DNA of 56,396 nucleotides from Porticoccaceae bacterium UBA1989 (GTDB taxonomy: Bacteria; Pseudomonadota; Gammaproteobacteria; Pseudomonadales; Porticoccaceae), in assembly GCA_002335945.1 (NCBI GenBank), contig DDDD01000043.1, positions 1 to 56,396 of the forward strand, in the 5' to 3' direction. Position 1 is the first letter of the stretch. Every line of letters starts with the position of its first letter. The position numbers and the translations under genes are program-made. Of this stretch, positions 50,393-56,396 are shown piece after piece. The notes below the pieces were generated by a model, which saw nothing but the letters and a program-made list of their open reading frames with translations, was not told the DNA's origin and searched no databases.

Positions 50393-51505
50393 TTGGCGAG
50401 TGCAGAGCAGCATCTAACCAGAGCCTGGTATAGCAACAGCTGGTGGCTGGTATTTCTTATACCTTTTTCCTGGTTATTCAGACTACTTACCAGCGTGCGT
50501 CGCAGCCGATTGCAGTCAAAACATCAGGGGCATTCCTTCAGTTCGCCGGTGGTAATTATCGGCAATATCTCGGTGGGCGGCAGTGGTAAAACTCCCTTAA
50601 TTATTGCCATAGTTAAGGCACTCAGCATGCGCGGCTACAACATTGGCGTGGTGAGTCGTGGCTTTGGTGGCAAGGCAGATAGCTATCCACTAGACGTTGT
50701 TGAAGGCGTAAGTGCGGCCCAATGTGGCGATGAGCCCTTATTAATTGCGCAGTCCTGCGATTGCCCTGTGGTGGTTGATCCAGACAGAGTTGCCGCAGTT
50801 AACTATTTGCTCGCTAATCATTCTTGCGATTTGGTGCTCAGCGATGATGGCCTCCAGCATTATCGATTGCATAGAGACATCGAAATAGCTGTTGTTGATG
50901 GTGCTCGAGGATTGGGTAATCGGCGCTGCTTGCCTGCAGGCCCCCTGCGGGAATCCCCTCAGCGTCTTCAGCAGGTGGACTTTGTACTTCTTAATGGAGA
51001 ACTCAAGGGAGACCCCAGAACTGCTGAGAATGTGGCCTTAGATGCTGGAGTGAAAGCGCAGCAAATAAGCTTGCAGCCTAGTGTATTTCAAAATCTATCA
51101 AATGATAAAACAGTGGCTGCCTCTGAATGGGCTGAGTCCTCCTCAGTGCATGCGGTAGCGGCTATAGGTAACCCAGAAGCCTTTGCTGGGACATTGCGAA
51201 GCCTGGGCTTAGACGTTGATTTAACCAGCATGGATGATCATCAGCAGCTGCATCTGCACAATCTTAGTTTTGACGATAGTCTGCCGGTTATCATCACCGC
51301 CAAAGACGCGGTAAAATATACCGATATAATTCCTGACAACCTCTGGGTGCTTGAGGTTGAAATGAACCTACCGCTCGAGTTTGTTGATAGTCTGATTGGC
51401 GCTGCAGGGCTTTCGAATGGCGCTGCAGGGCTGCCAGTCGACAAGAAATCCTTTGCCGAACAGCTTTCACTTGCGAGCCAAAAAAATTCAAAGAGAGACC
51501 TATGA
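50393..51505 (+). CDS. lpxK: Tetraacyldisaccharide 4'-kinase
   Basis: 370 aa with a TTG start two bp after msbA. It phosphorylates the 4' position of the lipid A disaccharide. The P-loop is VGGSGKTPLI near 62-71 (family usual GGxGKTP), and the acidic motif is LSDDGLQHYRL near 149-159. Family members are about 330 residues. The extra length is a C-terminal stretch holding a seven-residue duplication (GAAGLSN/GAAGLPV). Its stop overlaps the kdsB ATG (ATGA). Confidence 0.92.
   Translation: MASAEQHLTRAWYSNSWWLVFLIPFSWLFRLLTSVRRSRLQSKHQGHSFSSPVVIIGNISVGGSGKTPLIIAIVKALSMRGYNIGVVSRGFGGKADSYPLDVVEGVSAAQCGDEPLLIAQSCDCPVVVDPDRVAAVNYLLANHSCDLVLSDDGLQHYRLHRDIEIAVVDGARGLGNRRCLPAGPLRESPQRLQQVDFVLLNGELKGDPRTAENVALDAGVKAQQISLQPSVFQNLSNDKTVAASEWAESSSVHAVAAIGNPEAFAGTLRSLGLDVDLTSMDDHQQLHLHNLSFDDSLPVIITAKDAVKYTDIIPDNLWVLEVEMNLPLEFVDSLIGAAGLSNGAAGLPVDKKSFAEQLSLASQKNSKRDL
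51397..51432 (+). repeat. In-frame duplication near the 3' end of lpxK
   Basis: The 15-mer TGGCGCTGCAGGGCT occurs at 51397-51411 and 51418-51432, offset by 21 bp. It encodes a repeated NGAAGL/IGAAGL heptad unit in the C-terminal tail and keeps frame. Confidence 0.85.
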
Positions 51506-52275
51506 GTAGCTTTATCGTCATTATCCCAGCACGCTATGCGTCCACGCGGTTGCCCGGGAAACCGTTGCGAGATATTGCCGGTCTGTCGATGATTCAACGT
51601 GTGTGGCAGCAGGCCCTTAAGAGTGATGCTGCTCGAGTGGTTATAGCCACCGATGACAGTCGTATTGAACAGGCCGCTCAGGCATTTGGGGCTCAGGTGT
51701 GCATGACCAGAGCTGATCATGTGTCAGGCACAGATCGTCTGCAGGAAGTCGCGCAGGAGCTCGGTCTCACGGATCAGCAGCTGGTAATTAATGTCCAGGG
51801 TGATGAACCATTGATTCCGCCGGCAGTGATTAATCAGGTTGCAGAAAATCTTGCCCAAAACCCGCAGGCTGGTGTTTCTACTCTTTGCGAGCCTATTGAA
51901 ACGGTTGCGGATTTTCTGAATCCCAATGCGGTAAAGGTGGTATCTGACAAGCAGGGTATGGCCTGTTATTTTAGCCGCGCACCTGTGCCCTGGCCCCGAG
52001 ATCACTTTCAGGCGAGTCAGACGTCAATGCCAGAACTAGATTTAGCGCGCCGTCATATAGGTATTTATGGCTACCGAGTGGCCCAGCTCAATAGCTTTGT
52101 GACCTGGTCCGTTGCGCCTTTAGAGCAGGCAGAATCCTTAGAACAGTTGCGATTTATATGGAATGGTGTCGGTATCCATGTGGCTGATGCGGTAGAGCCT
52201 GTGTCGGCGGGCATAGATACTGAAGAAGATTTGCAGGCAGCAATTAATATAATTAATTCGATACAAAACAATTAG
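51502..52275 (+). CDS. kdsB: 3-deoxy-manno-octulosonate cytidylyltransferase
   Basis: 257 aa. It activates Kdo as CMP-Kdo for lipid A core assembly. The nucleotide loop is IPARYASTRLPGKPL near 9-23, then VVIATDD near 47, GTDRLQE near 75, NVQGDEPLIPP near 93 and YFSRAPVPWPRD near 155. The ATG overlaps the lpxK stop, so translation is probably coupled. The small YcaR/Trm112-like protein that often lies between lpxK and kdsB is absent. Confidence 0.95.
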   Translation: MSSFIVIIPARYASTRLPGKPLRDIAGLSMIQRVWQQALKSDAARVVIATDDSRIEQAAQAFGAQVCMTRADHVSGTDRLQEVAQELGLTDQQLVINVQGDEPLIPPAVINQVAENLAQNPQAGVSTLCEPIETVADFLNPNAVKVVSDKQGMACYFSRAPVPWPRDHFQASQTSMPELDLARRHIGIYGYRVAQLNSFVTWSVAPLEQAESLEQLRFIWNGVGIHVADAVEPVSAGIDTEEDLQAAINIINSIQNN

Positions 52276-52333
52276 TTAGAAATATATTGTTATAGTTAAC
52301 TTTAAATTTAATCAGTGTAGGTTTTAAGTCGAA

Positions 52334-52846
52334 ATGAATAAAATTTCCGTGCTGTTTGTCTGTCTGGGCAATATCTGTCGCTCTCCCACTGCTCATGCGG
52401 TTTTTCAATCTATGGTAGATTCTGAAGGTTTGTCCCAGCAGATTATTGTCGACAGTGCAGGCACTGGCGATTGGCATCTGGGTCATGCACCAGATCAACG
52501 CACCAGCGCCGTCGCCGCTGAGCGCGGTTACGATATGTCTGAGCTGCGATCACGCCTAGTAGAGGCCGAAGACTTTAATCAGTTTGATTATATTATTGCC
52601 ATGGACAGTGACAATCTCAGCAACCTCCATGGTATGCGTCCAGAAGGCTATAACGGTCAGCTAGGGCTATTTCTTGACTACTCCCAGCAGAATGAACAGA
52701 CCGAGGTTCCCGATCCCTACTATGGCGGCGAAAACGGCTTTGCACTGGTGCTCGATCTGGTGGAAGAAGCTTCTGCTGGTCTACTCGCGCATATCCGGGG
52801 CAACAGCCCTGAGCTGAATGATAGTCTTGAGCTGCCGCCGCTTTGA
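52334..52846 (+). CDS. Low-molecular-weight protein tyrosine phosphatase
   Basis: 170 aa. The catalytic loop C10-LGNIC-R16-S (C-x5-R) lies near the N-terminus, with general acid D127 in VPDPYYGG. These phosphatases act on tyrosine phosphate, in some bacteria on capsule or exopolysaccharide kinases. Here it lies between kdsB and murB, an arrangement also found in Pseudomonas. Its physiological target is unknown. Its stop overlaps the murB TTG start (TTGA). Confidence 0.93.
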   Translation: MNKISVLFVCLGNICRSPTAHAVFQSMVDSEGLSQQIIVDSAGTGDWHLGHAPDQRTSAVAAERGYDMSELRSRLVEAEDFNQFDYIIAMDSDNLSNLHGMRPEGYNGQLGLFLDYSQQNEQTEVPDPYYGGENGFALVLDLVEEASAGLLAHIRGNSPELNDSLELPPL

Positions 52847-53862
52847 AAATCCTTGAGATTAAACAAAATGCTTCTCTGCAAGGCTTAAATAGTTTAGCTC
52901 TGCCGGCCTATGCAGAATATTTCTGCTCAGTAACCGATATCAGCCAAATACAGCAGGCTTTAGCCTTTGCTGCGGACAAAGACCTGCCCATAACGCCGAT
53001 GGGCGGTGGCAGTAATATGGTGATAGCCGGCGATATCCAGGGTCTCGTGCTGCATCTTGACCTTAAAGGGATCAGCAGCAAGCCTGTCGCTGACAATCAG
53101 GTTGAAGTGACCTTTGCCGCCGGTGAGAATTGGCACGAAATGGTTCAGTACTGTTTGCAAAATGGCTGGTATGGTCTCGAAAATCTGTCATTAATTCCCG
53201 GTAATATGGGTGCAGCACCGATTCAAAATATTGGCGCGTATGGCGTCGAACTTTGCGACCTGTTCGTCTCCCTGCAGGCCGTCGAGATTAGCACCGGCGA
53301 GTTAATCGAGCTAGACAACAAACAATGTGACTTTGGTTATCGTGACAGCATATTTAAGCAGGCCTTCAAAGACCGCTTCCTGATCACCCATGTCTGTCTG
53401 CGATTATCCACTCAACCTATGGCACAGATTCAGTATCCCGCGTTGGCTGATGCCGTTGGCGACAGAACGCCGACCCCCGAGCTGATTAGCGAGACAGTCT
53501 GCCGCATCCGGCAGCAAAAGCTTCCAGATCCTGGGACGTTGCCAAATGCAGGTAGCTTTTTCAAGAATCCGCTAGTGACTGAGTCTGGGCTTGATCGACT
53601 AGAGAGTAATGGCAGTCAATCACCTCGTTACCCCCAGGCAGACGGCACCTATAAGATTCCAGCGGCCTGGTTAATTGATCAGTGCGGTTTTCGTGGCCAG
53701 CGACGGGGAGAGGTGGGAGTCCATGAACATCAGGCACTAGTGCTGGTGAATTACGGCGGCACAGGCGCGCAGTTACTTGCTTTGGCCTCAGAAATTCAAG
53801 ATGCAGTGTCTGCCAAGTTTGGAGTCGCCCTCGAAATAGAACCAAGACTCTACGGTGTTTAA
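52843..53862 (+). CDS. murB: UDP-N-acetylenolpyruvoylglucosamine reductase
   Basis: 339 aa with a TTG start overlapping the phosphatase stop. It reduces UDP-GlcNAc-enolpyruvate to UDP-MurNAc with NADPH and FAD. FAD motifs: MGGGSNMVIAGDI near 53-65 and LENLSLIPGNMGAAPIQNIGAYGVEL near 111-136. Other segments are the DFGYRDSIFK region near 166 and GSFFKNP near 232, which contains the catalytic serine region. The length matches the E. coli-type (342). The cytosolic peptidoglycan pathway links it to dapD, dapC and uppS elsewhere in the window. Confidence 0.93.
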   Translation: MKILEIKQNASLQGLNSLALPAYAEYFCSVTDISQIQQALAFAADKDLPITPMGGGSNMVIAGDIQGLVLHLDLKGISSKPVADNQVEVTFAAGENWHEMVQYCLQNGWYGLENLSLIPGNMGAAPIQNIGAYGVELCDLFVSLQAVEISTGELIELDNKQCDFGYRDSIFKQAFKDRFLITHVCLRLSTQPMAQIQYPALADAVGDRTPTPELISETVCRIRQQKLPDPGTLPNAGSFFKNPLVTESGLDRLESNGSQSPRYPQADGTYKIPAAWLIDQCGFRGQRRGEVGVHEHQALVLVNYGGTGAQLLALASEIQDAVSAKFGVALEIEPRLYGV

Positions 53863-53880
53863 TTCAATGGGCCCCAGTTA

Positions 53881-54489
53881 ATGGACCTATTTGACCAGCA
53901 AGTTATTCCCGTGGGGCTAACCGATGAGCGTAAATCGGAGATTATATTTTGGCCCAACTGGCTGGATGGCCAACAGGCCGACAAACTTCTTGCCACTGCC
54001 ATTGCTAAAACCCCCTGGCGTGAAGATATGATCAATATCGCCGGTAGGCGCATTCCTGTGCCGCGCTTACAAAATTGGTTCGGTGCGCCAGATACCAGCT
54101 ACACTTACTCGGGTATTCGTCTGCAGGCTCTAGCATTTCCTGATTGGATGGATTCAGTGAGAGTGGCGGTAGAGCAGGTTACCGGCCATCCCTTTAACAG
54201 GGCACTGGTTAACTATTACCGCCATGGTCGAGACAGTGTCGACTGGCATGCGGATGATGAACCGGAACTCGGGGTAGAGCCTTTAGTGGCGAGCCTAAGT
54301 CTGGGCGCTGAACGTGTTTTTCAGCTCCGGCACAATCAGACCAAAGAGCGACTGTCGGTTAGCTTGCCCCACGGATCACTGTTACTCATGGGCGCAGGAA
54401 TACAGGACCATTGGCAGCATAGGTTAGCTAAGGTCATTGGCCTAGAACAACCTAGAGTGAATTTTACATTTAGATATATGGAAAAATAA
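53881..54489 (+). CDS. AlkB-family 2-oxoglutarate/Fe(II) dioxygenase
   Basis: 202 aa. The iron facial triad is H123 and D125 in DWHADDE plus H180 in DHWQHRL. The 2-oxoglutarate-binding arginines are R192 and R198 (PRVNFTFRYM). The region NYYRHGRDSV matches the AlkB/ALKBH2-3 type. The family removes alkyl damage from DNA or RNA bases. It follows murB by 18 bp on the same strand with no good Shine-Dalgarno. It could repair 1-methyladenine/3-methylcytosine; the exact substrate is inference. Confidence 0.88.
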   Translation: MDLFDQQVIPVGLTDERKSEIIFWPNWLDGQQADKLLATAIAKTPWREDMINIAGRRIPVPRLQNWFGAPDTSYTYSGIRLQALAFPDWMDSVRVAVEQVTGHPFNRALVNYYRHGRDSVDWHADDEPELGVEPLVASLSLGAERVFQLRHNQTKERLSVSLPHGSLLLMGAGIQDHWQHRLAKVIGLEQPRVNFTFRYMEK

Positions 54490-54504
54490 TTACAGGAGTA
54501 TGTT

Positions 54505-55758
54505 TTGAAATTATCGCAGTTTGGCTCTAAGTTTTGCGCCCCCACAGGCATTGTTGAGTTGATGGATGATCTCGGCACTGCGCTAAACGAAAACCCCGAC
54601 ATGATCTTTATGGGCGGCGGTAATCCAGGGCGTATTCCTGAGGCTGAGGCAATCTTTAAGGCCCGCCTAGAAACAGTGCTCGCTGACCCCGCGCAACTCC
54701 ATAGCCTGATGGGCATCTACCAGTCCCCCCAGGGTGATAAAATCTTTCGTGAACAGATTGCCGGCCTATTGAAAAAAGAGTTTGGCTGGGATCTCTCTGA
54801 GCGCAACATCGCCATATCCAATGGCAGCCAGTCAGCATTTTTTATACTCTACAATATGCTTGCCGGGGCCATGCCCGATGGCAGTCATCATTCTATTCAC
54901 CTACCATTAGCGCCAGAATATATTGGTTACGGTGACATAGGCCTAACCCGAGATTTCTTTACGGCTACCCGTCCTGAAATTGAATTGATGGACAACAATC
55001 TATTTAAATACCATGTGGATTTCTCCAAGCTCGAGGTGACAGAGCAGGCGGGTGCTCTGTGTGTTTCAAGGCCCACCAATCCCACGGGTAACGTGCTGAC
55101 CGACAGTGAAATTGAGCATCTCGATGAGATTGCTCTGGCCGCAGATATTCCACTTATTATCGATGGCGCCTATGGCTTGCCATTCCCAGGGATTATATTT
55201 AATGACGCCAAACCCCATTGGAATGAAAATACTATTCTGGTGCTGAGTCTTTCCAAGCTGGGCCTTCCGGGTGTGCGCACAGGTATTATTGTGGCGCGGG
55301 AAGATATTGTTCAGGGTTACAGTAACGCCAATACGGTAGTCAATTTGGCCTGCGGCAATCTAGGTCCAACTATTGCGCGAGAGTTGTTTAGTAGCAGGGA
55401 AATACTAACGCTGAGTAATGATTTGGTTAAGCCATTTTACAGGCAGCGCGCTCAGCAGGCGGTCGATTGGTTTAGAGCGGAGTTAGGGAGTTTACCCTAC
55501 CGCATTCATAGCCCAGAGGGCGCGATCTTTTTATGGTTGTGGTTTGAAGGTCTGCCAATCACCAGCCAAGAGCTCTATCAACGGCTTAAAGAGCGCGGTG
55601 TGCTGGTAGTGCCTGGGCATAACTTCTTCCCGGGAATGGATACGGGCTGGCAGCATCAGCAAGAATGTATTCGGGTGTCTTATGCCCAGGATGGCAGTAC
55701 CGTAAAGCAGGGCATTGAGATTATTGCCGAAGAAGTGGCTAAGGCTTACGCTGCTTAA
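54505..55758 (+). CDS. avtA: Valine-pyruvate aminotransferase (AvtA family)
   Basis: 417 aa, equal to E. coli AvtA. Start TTG 54505 is chosen because AGGAG lies six bp upstream. The ATG at 54500 is followed at once by a stop. Fold-type I PLP enzyme: SNGSQSAFFILYN near 111, RPTNPTGNV near 193, IIDGAYGLPFPG near 216 and the Schiff-base lysine in VLSLSKLGLPGVRTG near 251-265. It interconverts valine/2-ketoisovalerate with alanine/pyruvate. Its TAA shares bases with the stop codon of the convergent pabB gene. Confidence 0.9.
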   Translation: MKLSQFGSKFCAPTGIVELMDDLGTALNENPDMIFMGGGNPGRIPEAEAIFKARLETVLADPAQLHSLMGIYQSPQGDKIFREQIAGLLKKEFGWDLSERNIAISNGSQSAFFILYNMLAGAMPDGSHHSIHLPLAPEYIGYGDIGLTRDFFTATRPEIELMDNNLFKYHVDFSKLEVTEQAGALCVSRPTNPTGNVLTDSEIEHLDEIALAADIPLIIDGAYGLPFPGIIFNDAKPHWNENTILVLSLSKLGLPGVRTGIIVAREDIVQGYSNANTVVNLACGNLGPTIARELFSSREILTLSNDLVKPFYRQRAQQAVDWFRAELGSLPYRIHSPEGAIFLWLWFEGLPITSQELYQRLKERGVLVVPGHNFFPGMDTGWQHQQECIRVSYAQDGSTVKQGIEIIAEEVAKAYAA

Positions 55759-56396
55759 GTATGGTTTTCCAAGGTATCCAGCAATAGCTGTATCTTGTTA
55801 ATGGACTCCTGATATTCACTATCGGCCTCGGAGTCTGCAACAATGCCTCCGCCGCCCCAGCAATGCAGTGTCGTGCCATCTGCGACCACTGTGCGAATGG
55901 CTATATTGGTATCCATGCGACCTGTGGCACTTATATAGCCGATGCTGCCGCAATACACCGAGCGCTTAACGGGCTCTAGTTCCTCGATAATTTCCATGGC
56001 CCGTTTCTTGGGTGCACCGGTAATTGATCCTCCTGGAAAACAACCTCTCAGCAAATCAATCGGGCCGCTACCCTCGGCTAAAACACCGGTCACGGTGCTC
56101 ACTAAATGGTGCACATTGGGAAAGCTTTCGAGGGCGAAAAGTTTGGGGACGCGAATACTGCCGGGCTCACAATTTTTGCCCAGGTCGTTGCGCAGCAAAT
56201 CGACAATCATCAGGTTTTCAGCGCGATCTTTATCGCTGTTAAGTAGCTTGACCGCATTGTCTTGATCTTCTTCTACCGTCTTGCCGCGCAGTAATGTTCC
56301 CTTAATGGGTTTGGTTTCAACATTGCCCAAGGAACATTTTAAAAAGCGCTCAGGTGAGATGCTCAGAAGAGCTTTGTCCTGCCATTGCCAGAACGC
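55755..56396 (-). CDS. pabB: Aminodeoxychorismate synthase component I, partial at window edge
   Basis: The C-terminal 213 codons of a chorismate-binding enzyme. The frame stays open to base 56396, beginning AFWQWQDKALLSISPERFL, so the N-terminus lies outside. Motifs: PIKGTLLRG, ENLMIVDLLRNDLGK, CFPGGSITGAPKKRAMEIIEELEP and YCGSIGYIS. PabB converts chorismate to aminodeoxychorismate for folate synthesis with glutamine from PabA. TrpE is an alternative in the same family, but PIKGT and the neighbour context favour PabB. Its stop codon overlaps that of avtA. Confidence 0.88.
   Translation of the reverse strand, partial: AFWQWQDKALLSISPERFLKCSLGNVETKPIKGTLLRGKTVEEDQDNAVKLLNSDKDRAENLMIVDLLRNDLGKNCEPGSIRVPKLFALESFPNVHHLVSTVTGVLAEGSGPIDLLRGCFPGGSITGAPKKRAMEIIEELEPVKRSVYCGSIGYISATGRMDTNIAIRTVVADGTTLHCWGGGGIVADSEADSEYQESINKIQLLLDTLENHT

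Noticed and set aside
1..56396. CRISPR array, prophage, IS element or defence island
   Set aside because: No regular direct repeats with spacers, no integrase, transposase or phage genes; nearly all genes are conserved housekeeping ones.

Overview
This window is an ordinary chromosomal segment of a marine-type gammaproteobacterium. The gene orders support this directly: map/rpsB-tsf-pyrH-frr-uppS-cdsA-dxr-rseP-bamA-skp-lpxD-fabZ-lpxA-lpxB-rnhB-dnaE-accA and comEC-exbBD-msbA-lpxK-kdsB-ptp-murB. A PA1571-type small protein, a Pseudomonas-type DapD and an EpmC homologue point to the Pseudomonas/Cellvibrionales/Spongiibacter side of the class. Genus-level placement is inference. I see no prophage, insertion sequence, CRISPR array or defence island, and no clearly new multi-gene system. 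The interest lies in details: repeats, boundaries, odd residues and regulatory sites.

Layout. 1-507: no gene; two intergenic palindromic (REP/MITE-like) elements. 508-9646: a lipid and accessory-metabolism block with an alkyl-sulfatase lipoprotein, an acyl-CoA ligase, an alpha/beta hydrolase, an NhaC-type antiporter, then a divergent thiolase and a high-molecular-weight FabG-type reductase. 9652-16484 (minus strand): the operon map-glnD-dapC-nth-arsC/spx-like-dapD, covering protein maturation, nitrogen signalling, lysine/peptidoglycan precursor synthesis and DNA repair. 16485-16858: divergent control region and the rpsB leader. 16859-37006 (plus strand): translation genes, then isoprenoid, phospholipid, outer-membrane-assembly and lipid A genes, RNase HII, an extra KAS III, DNA polymerase III alpha and AccA.

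37052-44922: mixed small transcription units: an unrecognised protein, EpmC, a 5'-3' exonuclease, PdxB, a 51-residue PA1571-family protein that is easy to miss, AlaA, a DUF1499 protein, tRNA-Glu and tRNA-Gly, a patatin and a flavodoxin-fold protein. 45013-54489: ComEC, ExbB/ExbD, MsbA, LpxK, KdsB, a low-molecular-weight phosphatase, MurB and AlkB, tightly packed and often overlapping by four bases. 54505-56396: an AvtA-type aminotransferase converging on pabB, which runs off the window.

How the genes fit together: most of the window builds the cell envelope. UppS, CdsA and Dxr supply lipid carriers and phospholipid precursors. DapD, DapC and MurB feed peptidoglycan. LpxD, LpxA, LpxB, LpxK, KdsB and MsbA build and flip lipid A/Kdo. 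RseP, BamA and Skp handle outer-membrane protein folding and stress. Translation genes (S2, EF-Ts, RRF, tRNAs) share what looks like a GC-rich, stringent-type promoter discriminator.
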